From contig JAGKQI010000098.1 of assembly GCA_018806915.1 (NCBI GenBank), forward strand, positions 3,286,001 through 3,350,000: a stretch of 64,000 nucleotides of DNA, given 5' to 3'. Made by a program: the position numbers and the translations under genes. Each line of letters opens with the position of its first letter. Within the stretch, counting starts at the first letter, position 1. Below, in pieces: positions 1 through 9,222 of the stretch. The notes under the pieces were generated by a model. The model ran no database searches. It saw only the letters and a list, made by a program, of their open reading frames with translations, and had not been told where the DNA came from. This DNA comes from Phytophthora colocasiae (Eukaryota > Oomycota > Peronosporomycetes > Peronosporales > Peronosporaceae).

Positions 1-536
1 ACCGCCATTTTGGCGGCTGAAGTATGTCTCCTTCTCGCATCTAAGATCGTGCCAGTAGTACTGTAGACCATCCGGACCGTCAAGATTAAATTTTTTCTCG
101 TCAGAGAAAATAATTTGATCCCAATCAGTCCTCTCCTTGATCATTTCCTCGCCCATTTTTGGCGAGCCATCTTGTGCCTCATTTTAAGCATCGGAGTGCG
201 GTTTCGCTTGACGTAGGACATGTGAGGGGAATCGTGCAGCACACGACGCACTGAACGCGCCGAAATCGTCAGTTTCAGCGCCGTTTTCACGGCGCTAGAC
301 GACAATTTAGCATTCTTCGCCTCCCGGACGATCCTCCGCTGCAACTTGCTGGAGACCTTACGAGGCCTTCCAGACCTCTTGACTTTGCCGTAGTTATCTC
401 TCATCCTCCAAAACTTGCTCACCCCCGATTCCGATCGATTTAAGTGCTTGCCTATCTCATTAAACGACCAACCGGCCACACGAAGACCGATTATTTTGCC
501 TTTCTCATTTTCAGTAAATTCCGTTCCTTTGGTCAT
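1..536 (-). pseudogene. Tc1/mariner-like transposase, 5' part, frameshifted and cut by window edge
   Basis: The minus-strand reading frame starts at 536 with a helix-turn-helix region of Tc1 type: a GWSFNEIGKHLNRS recognition-helix segment, then a GRPRK basic AT-hook-like patch, then a second HTH. It ends at a TGA at 141-143. The next 140 bases continue the same protein in another frame (one-base shift), giving a DWDQIIFSDEKKFNLDGPDG segment that holds the first catalytic Asp of the DDE domain. The remaining catalytic residues would lie beyond base 1. This is therefore a broken copy as seen here, although a sequencing indel cannot be excluded. It belongs to a different subfamily from the Tc1-like copy at 63 kb, since the HTH sequences differ clearly. 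No terminal inverted repeat was identified on the 5' side. Confidence 0.85.
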
Positions 537-1610
537 CTCTGTAGACCTGCTACAGCCAAACCAACAGCTTCGTTAGATGCACAAGACACACAGCATTCAA
601 TTATGGCACGCAGTGGGCTCTAACGCGTTACAGAACGCTCAATATTGAGCTCCAATTCCTTCGCTACGTACTTTTGGCCAGCGTCAGAGTGATGGTCACT
701 CTCAGTTCTCCGCAACCACGAATCGTCTGAATGAAAAAAATATATGCCCGGAAAGCTCTCCGTTGGAAACGCCCAAATACGCGGTTTTAGCCTTAATCGT
801 AGAAAATTAAACCAATTAGCTACGAATAACTGTTCACTACATATTTATGGCCAGCACTGTACATGTTCATATCGGAGACCCAATGGACGCGGACATCGAA
901 GCGACGTGGCGTCGGAAGCACATAGACGACGCTAATTGACAACGGGTTGATGAATGTGTGTGAGATTGGAAGGGGTCGCGGTGAAAAGTACCAACAAAAG
1001 GGTAGATAGTAGACGGCGCGTCACACACTCAACGAGAAGAATTGTATGGTGAACAGAGGCGCAAGCACAACTTGGAGTTGGGACGCTTCGAGCTCCGAGG
1101 CAGAACTGGAACTTCCATTGGTAGGTAGGTCATCCGACACAAGAAGAAATCTGTGACCTCTGGACCGGCCAGCGGGCAATAGCGAACTGACGAGGGGGTG
1201 GAACGACTGAGATGAGGCTTCCTGGCCTGGAAACTTGCCACTGGCAAGGCACTACATGCACGTCTTGAAGTTGTCTCGGAAAACTACCGGGAAGACGCAA
1301 GTTACAGCGCGTCTGATGTGTGGGTGGACCATAATGGTCGATGAAGTTGAAGTGTCCGGGTGTTACAGGACGATCCACAGTACACATCTGATGTGGATTA
1401 CACGATCTGAGCCAGACCAGAGCGAAGACGCTGCGAATGTTCCGAAAGGCAACAAAAGGATCATCACTCTCGAATCGAAATCTGAGAGTGATGATAAATC
1501 TGAGTCAACCCACTTCAACTCTGCTACATGAATTCGACACTCTCCTCAAGATCATTTTCTAATTTGCCTTCTACAGCGGAGAAACAGGAAACAGCTTCGT
1601 TCCAGTGATA
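537..1610. other. Intergenic; possible 5' exons of the RIO-like gene
   Basis: No convincing complete gene. A short acidic frame opens with ATG at 1046 and runs into a good donor (GTAGGT at 1121). A polypyrimidine-AG (cttctacag, ending 1576) lies just before the open frame of the next gene, so that gene may have one or more upstream exons. An acidic, Ser-rich frame at about 1410-1530 could be one of them. I could not join these in phase with confidence. Confidence 0.35.
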
Positions 1611-2858
1611 ATGACGACGACCTGCCCGTGGCAAATGACAACCCCTACTTCTGCTTCAACGCAGCAACTATCCAGCCCAATGCTTCAGGAGATCATGGAC
1701 GAGGAATTGGCTTTGAGAATGCAGGACGAAGAATGGGTTCGACTCGCAGCACTTGAAGACAGTGACGCTCTTGACTTTGATGATAGCGAGGATGATCAAG
1801 AGGAGAAGGAACCCGTACCAGCAGAAGTGCAAAACGTACAGAACGACGACGAAGACATTGATCTGCGTGATGACGAATATGATGAAGATATCGAGAACGG
1901 GAAGGAGTTCAATTCGCTGCATGAATCTATGCGTCGTCAGGCCAAGCGTGAAGGCCACCGTGGCACTTATCTTGCCAAAGCACGCATCGATCTCGGCCGA
2001 AACGGCAGCGGCTCGCACGAAAACATGTTTGACGAAGACACACAGTCTGTTCTACGCAAGTTGGTGCGCAAAGAGCTTGTGACTGCGGTGAAGACTCGAG
2101 CGCATACAGGGAGAGAAGCGAACGTGTACCACGCAGTCGGACTGGACAAGGTGAATGGAGAGGAACGAGGGCTAGCGCTAAAGGTTTTCAAGACAAACAA
2201 GGGCGATTTCACGAGAGCGACGGCATGCGACCCGACTGGACGGCGGTTTGGCGTGGAGTACGTTAAGAAGAGTATCCGCCGACAACTCAAGATGCAAGCG
2301 GAGCGGGAATACAAGTATTTGGTCCGTGCGGGCGCAGCGCTGGAGCTGAAGACCGTCACTGAAACAGAGGAACAGCTTGCATCCGCGAGTCGTGGTGCCC
2401 GCGTCCCGAAGCCGCTTATCTTGCGCAGCCATACTCTCGTCACGGAATTCGTCGGGTCAAACGGCCACCTCGCGCCTTCTCTGGAAGATGCAAAATTGAG
2501 CGGTGTACAGCTTTCCAATGCGTATATTGATCTCCTACGCGCCGTGCGTCAATTGTACCAGCGTGCCCGGCTTGTTCACGGCCGCCTCTCAGGAAAGCAT
2601 ATCCGACACCACAATGGTCGCTGTTGGATCATGGGCATTGGTCGAGCTGTCGATGTGGAAACAGAGAACGCTTCAGTATTTCTGATGCGCGACTTGGACA
2701 ACCTCAACTCGTTTTTCCGATCGAGCGGTGTCCCCGCAGTATCAAAGGGCCGTGTCGGCGTCCTTAGTGCTGACATCGCGAAGGACTACGTCATGACGGA
2801 GTCTCCTGATCAACTTCTGAGGCGCTTTCCTGTGTTGGAGCCGCTGTTGCGCGACTGA
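1611..2858 (+). CDS. RIO-family protein, probable pseudokinase (RIO1-like)
   Basis: About 415 residues from the ATG at 1611; upstream exons are possible and the true start is uncertain (another ATG lies at 1680). The N-terminus is acidic, as in RIO1. A RIO fold is recognisable: a nucleotide loop TGREANVYHA near residue 166, an ALKVFKT strand carrying the usual lysine near 190, and a VPKP..LRSHTLVTEFVG hinge near 265-282. The catalytic loop, normally HADLSEYN in RIO1, reads HGRLSGKH here, so both the catalytic Asp and the metal-binding Asn are replaced. The metal-binding segment, normally IDVSQAVE, reads IMGIGRAVD, losing its Asp too. RIO1 kinases act in the last steps of 40S ribosome maturation in the cytoplasm. 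By inference this paralogue could bind nucleotide or pre-40S particles without phosphotransfer. Family assignment is firm; loss of activity is inferred from the missing residues. Confidence 0.85.
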   Translation: MTTTCPWQMTTPTSASTQQLSSPMLQEIMDEELALRMQDEEWVRLAALEDSDALDFDDSEDDQEEKEPVPAEVQNVQNDDEDIDLRDDEYDEDIENGKEFNSLHESMRRQAKREGHRGTYLAKARIDLGRNGSGSHENMFDEDTQSVLRKLVRKELVTAVKTRAHTGREANVYHAVGLDKVNGEERGLALKVFKTNKGDFTRATACDPTGRRFGVEYVKKSIRRQLKMQAEREYKYLVRAGAALELKTVTETEEQLASASRGARVPKPLILRSHTLVTEFVGSNGHLAPSLEDAKLSGVQLSNAYIDLLRAVRQLYQRARLVHGRLSGKHIRHHNGRCWIMGIGRAVDVETENASVFLMRDLDNLNSFFRSSGVPAVSKGRVGVLSADIAKDYVMTESPDQLLRRFPVLEPLLRD

Positions 2859-3557
2859 ACTTTGGTCTGGATGAGATAAACGACTCGCTCGGCTGCGTCA
2901 GAACCATTCAAAGCTGTGGTGTGGTGAAAAGTGGATGCTCTTTGAGCCCACTGTGGACTCCCCGCCATCGGAAGCACAACTGCTTGGGGTCAGCTCTCTT
3001 GTGGATAGATTTGTCGATGGACGAATCTTTTCCTCTCTACAAGATGAGCTGATGTCCAGGCTTGAAGGAGTCTTGGGCATGTCAGGTACAGTACAAGGAC
3101 GTTCGCTGAAAAAAGTTCCCAAAACATTTGCATTTTTCCAAAGATTTGTTTTTCAATACACACTTCAACCGCAACTCATTCCGACAATGCACTAAGTACT
3201 TGGAGGGTTGCAAGCGTTCGAGCCTGGCACGTATCGAATATGCAGACAATGATAGCAAGTTGCTAATACATACAGTACCAACAGTGTTCCAACACTGTGA
3301 ACAATGTTCATGAAGCGCATGATTTCCAACACTGTCATTCAACAACACCCTGTCAACAATGCCATTCAACAACTGCCATTTCAACAAAAAACAACGATGC
3401 AACTTTTGGGCATCTTTGTTTTTGCGGGAAGCACAGCTGCAGGCTGCACCACAACATGCACTTGTACAAGTTGTATCCCTCGTAGCTTTGTAGCTGTCTG
3501 TGGACCACCAGCACCTCACCCCAACCTTTCCATGCTAGATGTCACGCCCCACTCTAA
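2859..3557. other. Intergenic, no supported gene
   Basis: A plus-strand frame (2935-3195) encodes about 50 plausible acidic residues and then runs into simple A/T-rich sequence. It has no recognisable domain. A stretch at 3290-3400 repeats caacaa/caacac-like motifs. Nothing else is supported. Confidence 0.4.
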
Positions 3558-3573
3558 CGTCATTCCTCAATTC
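3558..3573 (+). promoter_or_regulatory. Oomycete core promoter (Inr + FPR)
   Basis: The 16 bases cgtcattcctcaattc fit the published oomycete core promoter GCTCATTYYNCAWTTT at 13 of 16 positions, including an unbroken TCATTCCTCAATT. It lies 27 bases before the ATG of the ferric reductase gene, the usual distance, and predicts transcription starting at about 3562. It is also the best single taxonomic marker in the window. Confidence 0.8.
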
Positions 3574-3599
3574 GCCTCGGCACGCCAAAGTCCTCGACC

Positions 3600-5972
3600 A
3601 TGGCGGACTATAACGCTCTCAAGACACCTGAAGTCGATGCGGGCATGCCGGGCATCCAGCCGGCCGTGCAAAAGGCCGCACTTTCCCCCGCTGTCCATGT
3701 CGTCCGGTTCTTCATTGTGCTGGGTATCGCCGTCTTCATCTTCGGCAACATTGCCACTTGGGCCCCATTGTACGAGCTCAACCTGCAGAACACCATGATG
3801 GAGTGGTGGAATGGCTATCCGGACATGCCAGCGATGAGCAGCCACGGTCACATGGGCTACATCATGGATACAGGTGTTGGTCGCAACATCACGGAGACTG
3901 GCCACACCGAAATGGTCCGCCCCACGTTCCTCTTCATCTTCTGCATCGTCCCGTTCATCGTCAGCGTGCTGCTCATTGAGTACCTTCGCCACATCAACAC
4001 GGCTCGCCGCTTGACGTCAACTTTGATCTGGCGGTTCGCTATGCTGATGCGTCGCAAACCCAAGTTCCCCGTTCTGGGCGTCTCCAAGTTCTCAGTGGGC
4101 GAATGGATCGTTGGCGTCGTCTACGTGCTCGGTGGGAACGCTCTGTGCTGGTGGTACGAGTGGGACCGTCGAGTTGACGCTGCTACCGACGCTGGCACGC
4201 TCAACACGTCCAAGTACTGGAACATCATCGGCATTAGCTCCGCCTACCTTTGCATCTACAACATGGCATTCCTTCTGCTCCCGGTGACGAGAAACTCCGG
4301 TTGGATGGAGTTCTTCAACGTCTCTTACGCCAATGGCGTTAAATTCCACCGCTGGATCGGCTTCATGACTGTCATCACGGCTGTCGTGCACATGCTCGGC
4401 TACTGGGTCTACTGGGTCCGTCTCGGCACGTGGCAGACCAATCAACTTCCGTGCACCAACTGCGACTTCGCGCTGGACAACTCGGGCGGTGGCTACTACG
4501 CTTGGTTCAACTTCTTCGGCTTCATCTCCACGCTCGCTCTCGTGCTCATTATCCCGACGTCATTCCCCATCATTCGCCGCAAAGCTTACGAATGGTTCTA
4601 CATCTCGCACTGGGTGCTGTTCGCCATCGCTGTGCTGTTCGCGATCTTGCACTGGGCTCAGATCATTTGGTGGATCCTGCCGTCGGGCTGTGTGTGGTTC
4701 GTCAGTCGTGCTGCTTCTAGCTGGAACGCAATGACTCCCGTTTCAGTCAAGGAGTTCTCGGTTATTGGTCACGGTGATGACGAACTCGTCAAAGTCGTCG
4801 TTAAGCGTGCTGCTCCGGGAACTTCACCTGCGTCATCGTCCTACGACTACAAGGTCGGCAACTTCCTGTACCTGAATGTACCGCAGATTTCCAAGCTTGA
4901 ATGGCACGCGTTGACTATTGCGTCGTCCCCGAAGACGAGCCCTACCGATGTGACGCTGTTGGTCAAGCCGCTTGGTGACTGGTCCAAGAACTTGTTGCAA
5001 TACGCTAAGGACTGCAACCACGACAACGTCACGCCCCTCATGTACATGGACGGCTTCTACGGCGCGTCACTGGAGCTGTACGAGGACTATCCGACTGTCT
5101 GTTTGGTCGGCGGTGGCATTGGTGTGACTCCCGTGCTTGCCATTGTGGACGACCTCGCTGCGAAACTGTCCAGCAACGGTGTCAAGTGGACCCAGCGCTT
5201 TACCTTTATCTTCGCATTCCGCGAGCTTAGCGTCCTCCAGACAGTCGCTCCAGTCCTGGCGAAGGTTCGAGAAATGGACCCGAACGAGCAGTTCTTCCGA
5301 ACGCACCTGTACGCTACTGGTGCCTACTCGGAGACCGATCTCGCCCAGAAGCTGGAGACTTCCCCCTCTAAGGATATCCTGGATGCAGCAACGACGAAAT
5401 CCACTACCCGTGCTGCTCGTCCGTTCTACGAGCCGCTGCGTTCAAGCAACTTGATGCGCTTCGTCATGTACTTGACACTGTACGTGGTAGCTATTGCAGT
5501 TGTCTTCGCCGTTCGATGGGGAAACGGTCTCATCCAGGGAGCCAACCACTTCGAACTGTGGCCGCTTGAGCGCGCCTTTGAGCTGGCAATGTTCTGCTTG
5601 ACGATCGTCGTGGTTTACGCCTTCGTGTGGTACGAGTACACCATGTTCCGTCGCAACAGCGCAGCCACGGAACCGACTCCAGTACCTTCAGAGACCCCGC
5701 TCTCCAACTTTGCTGCGTTCGGAGGCGACGTCCACTCGGTCGGAGATCTCCTTAACCACTTGAACGTTGTGGTGGGCGAACGTCCCGATATGCAGTCACT
5801 ACTACAGCAAACGCTTGAGGTCCACAAAATGGACGACAGCTCCGCGAGTCTACTACCGGCGGTTGGCATGGTGGTGTCGGGCCCACCAGCGTTGAAAATG
5901 GCGACGAACGAGGCTGTGGTCGCTCTCGGCGGGGGTAACTTTGATGTCCACGAGGAAGAGTTCGAGCTGTAA
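3600..5972 (+). CDS. Ferric reductase / NADPH oxidase-family membrane flavocytochrome
   Basis: A single-exon gene of 790 residues. It would move electrons from cytosolic NADPH through FAD and two haems across a membrane, most likely to Fe(III) or Cu(II); oxygen as acceptor cannot be excluded. Evidence in order: several N-terminal membrane helices; a ferric-reductase core with two H-x13-H haem-ligand pairs, His250/His264 and His337/His351; an FAD-binding EWHALTIASSP near 434-444; and an NADPH pyrophosphate motif CLVGGGIGVTP near 501-511. Near the C-terminus SGPPALK resembles the final NADP-binding segment. Two extra membrane helices (about 620-645 and 665-690) interrupt the NADPH-binding half, reminiscent of plant FRO proteins. 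No EF-hands are seen, which argues against a calcium-regulated NOX. The start is fixed by the promoter 27 bases upstream and the ccATGG context. Confidence 0.92.
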   Translation: MADYNALKTPEVDAGMPGIQPAVQKAALSPAVHVVRFFIVLGIAVFIFGNIATWAPLYELNLQNTMMEWWNGYPDMPAMSSHGHMGYIMDTGVGRNITETGHTEMVRPTFLFIFCIVPFIVSVLLIEYLRHINTARRLTSTLIWRFAMLMRRKPKFPVLGVSKFSVGEWIVGVVYVLGGNALCWWYEWDRRVDAATDAGTLNTSKYWNIIGISSAYLCIYNMAFLLLPVTRNSGWMEFFNVSYANGVKFHRWIGFMTVITAVVHMLGYWVYWVRLGTWQTNQLPCTNCDFALDNSGGGYYAWFNFFGFISTLALVLIIPTSFPIIRRKAYEWFYISHWVLFAIAVLFAILHWAQIIWWILPSGCVWFVSRAASSWNAMTPVSVKEFSVIGHGDDELVKVVVKRAAPGTSPASSSYDYKVGNFLYLNVPQISKLEWHALTIASSPKTSPTDVTLLVKPLGDWSKNLLQYAKDCNHDNVTPLMYMDGFYGASLELYEDYPTVCLVGGGIGVTPVLAIVDDLAAKLSSNGVKWTQRFTFIFAFRELSVLQTVAPVLAKVREMDPNEQFFRTHLYATGAYSETDLAQKLETSPSKDILDAATTKSTTRAARPFYEPLRSSNLMRFVMYLTLYVVAIAVVFAVRWGNGLIQGANHFELWPLERAFELAMFCLTIVVVYAFVWYEYTMFRRNSAATEPTPVPSETPLSNFAAFGGDVHSVGDLLNHLNVVVGERPDMQSLLQQTLEVHKMDDSSASLLPAVGMVVSGPPALKMATNEAVVALGGGNFDVHEEEFEL

Positions 5973-6135
5973 GCTTAGAACGGTTAACTTATACTACGTA
6001 GTAAATGCAGTTCAATGGCTAGTTCAAGCAGTCCTTATCTTGACCTGTACAACATAAGAAAAATACATTTCGGTGATCAACCACCTTTTGAAAATCTGTC
6101 TGATCACTTCAAGATCGCTTGTATCAACTGTCCCG

Positions 6136-8582
6136 ATGCCAACGCCATTCAGTTCGCGCTTCCGTCGCCCTGCAACTGCTAAAGCAGGCGGCGATGATCG
6201 TGTGGGTGAGATGTTAAGCGACAGCTCGGACGACGGGTCTCCCCTCGGGGGCGACGTGCGACGCAACGCAGCGAAGAAGCCGACGCCCAGTCGCTCCAAT
6301 GACAGTTCTCTGCGGTCTTCAAGTGCATCAGAAGGAGTTGGTGCAACTAAAGCTGGGAGTAGGAAAAGCGAACATAGTGACAGTGAGAAGAAGAAAAACC
6401 CACCACCGACGAAGCTACCGAAGCCCAGAAAGAAAATGTTTGGATCGTTGACCAGGAGTCCAAGTAACCGCACTCCATCGTCAAAGAAGAAAAGTGCAGG
6501 TAGGAAATGGTACAGTGATTCAGAAGATGATGAAGAAGAGAAGACAACGAAGAAGCCTGTGAAGAAAGAGAAGAGTAAGAGCAAAAGCGACAGTGAAGAG
6601 GAAGAGGATTCAGATCTGGATGCGTATATCGCTGGGTCTATGGTGGTTCCACCAGGGAAGAAGACAGAGGAACCAGATGCAACACTTGCGAAACAACAAA
6701 CAACACGCTCTAAACTCAAGCGACTGACGGAGAGAGTGAGTACTGGGGGGAACGAATCCGATGAAAGTGGTACAGAACCACCACCGTCAGAACCTCCAGC
6801 TGCACCGGACGCTGCGAAAAAGAAGACAAATGTACTGAAGCTGATGACAAAGACTCGAACGATGTCGCCTTTTGGTGGGAAGAGGAAAGAGCTTAATACT
6901 GGAACTCCAGAGTCTTCTGCTGTCGATAGCCCTGCTGAGGGTAGAAAAGCGAAACAAAGCACATCCTCAGCTTCGGAGCACTCGACTTCAGAGCCCCCAG
7001 CTCCCAATACTACGAATAGAGCGCGACCTGCAGAGGTACAGACGGGAGTAGCTGGAAATGCACCCACCGTCATTGTAAATCGTCGGACAGATCGACTGAA
7101 GCACTCCGCCAGCGGCTCCGAACACAGTGTATCCCCCAGACTTGCAATTAGTAGCAATGACGAGGTCCTTAGTCCTGGTATGCGTAAAGTCCCGGGTGCG
7201 TTTCCTGGTCGACCAGGCAGTGGTGTGTTACTGGAAGGATGGCTTCGTCAGAAACAGCGTCGCGGAATAAAAGGTCTCAAGAAATGGAACTCGCGCTACT
7301 TCGTGCTTTACGCAAAGTCCAATGAAGTTCGGTACTACGCAGACGTCGTCCAGTCCGCGTGGGGGCCCATTCCCCTCGGCGAGATCGGATCAATCTCCCT
7401 GCGGCTTATCCAGCGCATCGGTAAGCTCAGCCATCCAAAGTACAAAGGCTGCCGCTTCGACATCACGTGTCGGAATAGCTGGGGCACACACTACGCCGAT
7501 GACTACGTTTCTTCTGACGAAGAAAACGGTACCAATAACGCCAGCAACCCGAGCAATGAGAAGGCGATACCAGCTACACCAGCAAAACAGGACAAGGGCG
7601 GCACACCACGATCCTCTCGAGTGTACAGTCTAGTTGCTGACTCGCCACAAGTCACTGTGGCTTGGGTGAATATGCTGGACTCGCTGCTAATCCGGAGTGC
7701 CAATAGCCCACGACCTGATGTGGATTCTCAAGCTGAAAATGTTGGGAATGCAAGCGGAAGAGCGAAGAAGCCTCGAGCTATCGCGCGACAGCGACCGAGC
7801 GCTCTGGATACGGAGTCTTCGGTGCTGCTTGGTCCAGGTGATAGTGTCCCAAAGGCCATCATTTATGCCATCAACTTCATCTTCGATTCAACACCAGGGA
7901 TCGAGACTGAGAAGTTCTACGAAATTGAACCCGACGCTGCAAAACTGAAGGTAAATTAATGCTTACCTTGCGCGATGATACGGCCTAGCTAACACCTTTT
8001 TGTTGCGTTACTCAGGCTGCTTTGAAGTTCCTCAATGAGTTCGCTGGTGAATCAGTAACTCGCAAACCAACCAAAGAAGAGCTGGAAGGATTGCTTGATG
8101 CTATCACTGCTGGTGCGGTCGTCCGGCTGTGGCTGAAACAGCTCGAGCAACCTCTGATTCCCTTCAATATGTACGACGACTTTGTGGCACTGGCGCGCGA
8201 GTCGAAATCGGCACCTTTCGATCTTCGTCGGAATATCCGCGCACTGCTTGAAGCACTTCCCCAAAACAACCTGTACGTCTTGTTTCCCTTAATACCCGCA
8301 AAACACAGCACTAACCTTGACCCGTTCAGCACCATGTTAGCTTGTCTACTCTTCCACCTGAACGACGTCAACGTGTACGCGTCGAAGAACGGTATGGGCG
8401 CAGCGACACTCGCACACCACTTCACAGAGTTCATCATGCGTCCCCAACACAAACCTCCCCAAACTGAGGACTTGAAAGATGATGTCGCTGCTGTGTGTCG
8501 TCTGGTAGAAGAAATGATCACCAATGTCGACACGTTCATTGACGAAAAAGAGGCTCAACTTCTGGAAGATAACCGACTGTAG
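6136..8582 (+). CDS. PH domain and RhoGAP domain protein (two exons)
   Basis: Two exons, 6136-7950 and 8016-8582, are joined across a 65-bp intron (gtaaat...ctcag) in phase 0, giving about 793 residues. The first 350 residues are low-complexity and charged (Ser, Lys, Glu), probably disordered. A PH domain follows at about 363-520, starting GVLLEGWLRQKQ, with an acidic insert before its last helix. A RhoGAP domain runs from about 570 to the end and keeps the LKQLEQPLIP segment. In active RhoGAPs an Arg finger lies in a G-IFR-SG motif; here the aligned segment is EKFYEIEP, with Tyr595 in that place. The PH domain suggests phosphoinositide membranes and the GAP fold a Rho/Rac partner. By inference it may bind rather than switch off the GTPase. 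Its 3' end lies 48 bp from the convergent NAA38-like gene. Confidence 0.88.
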
Positions 8583-8630
8583 CTATAAAACCACATGCAC
8601 ATACCCTCGAATCGATCTGTATTTACCTGT

Positions 8631-9068
8631 TCAACATTGCACCTTCATGTACACAATATGCTTCCCTGGAACAAGAGTCATACCGAGCGAGCGACTACCC
8701 GGAGGCAGTAACATACCGGCGAAGCGCGTCTCCTCCTCCTGGTCTCGAGCCTCCACTTCTGCCTTGTCCTTGCTGTTTTTGCTTATGCCACTGCGTGTAG
8801 GTGCGAACTCTCTCGCGTCTTTCAGAATCACGTTCTGGTGCTTGTCGAAGCAGTGGAAGCGGCCCACAACCACGCGGCCGTCCGAGATCCGCAGTCGAAC
8901 GAGAGATCCCAGCAGCTTCATGAGCTCCAGCGTCGGTGCACCCACTGATGTAGGTGGATCTACGTGTTGCGTCTGCTCTACGTCATTGTCTTTGCGTACG
9001 TGCAGCGTCACCTGCGGCTGCCCGTTAAGCGACAGCACGGCTGGCGTCTTGGCCAGCAACCCCATCAT
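8631..9068 (-). CDS. NAA38: Lsm-fold protein, NAA38/LSMD1-like NatC auxiliary subunit
   Basis: About 145 residues. An Sm1-like strand set, LLGSLVRLRISDGRVVVGRF, is followed by CFDKHQNVILKDA and, after a charged insert of some 30 residues, an Sm2-like GMTLVPGKHIVYMKV. This arrangement fits LSMD1/NAA38, the small subunit of the NatC N-terminal acetyltransferase, better than canonical Lsm1-8, which lack the long insert. The frame is open upstream to 9146, but an intron acceptor (ctgctcttccag on the minus strand) lies immediately before the ATG pair at 9063-9068, so I start there and infer a 5'-UTR intron. The gene is convergent with the RhoGAP gene. An alternative is another Lsm-domain protein. 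Confidence 0.75.
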   Translation of the reverse strand: MMGLLAKTPAVLSLNGQPQVTLHVRKDNDVEQTQHVDPPTSVGAPTLELMKLLGSLVRLRISDGRVVVGRFHCFDKHQNVILKDAREFAPTRSGISKNSKDKAEVEARDQEEETRFAGMLLPPGSRSLGMTLVPGKHIVYMKVQC

Positions 9069-9222
9069 TTTGCCTGGAAGAGCAGGAGTAGCAACATTCG
9101 AACAACATTTCAGCTCATAGTAACCTACACCTAATAATATTTTCATGATTAGGTTTAGGGAATTATCCTACATGTTGGGCGGAAAGTTGGGGATTCATAG
9201 TGAAGTTCCATCGTATGCAGTC

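Noticed and set aside
1235..1531. 98-codon plus-strand ORF as an independent gene
   Set aside because: No good start context or domain; at most its acidic end is an exon of the RIO-like gene.
6024..7157. Long minus-strand ORF (377 codons)
   Set aside because: It lies opposite the Ser/Lys/Glu-rich first exon of the RhoGAP gene, and its Phe/Ser/Leu-rich composition is the reverse-strand shadow of that exon.
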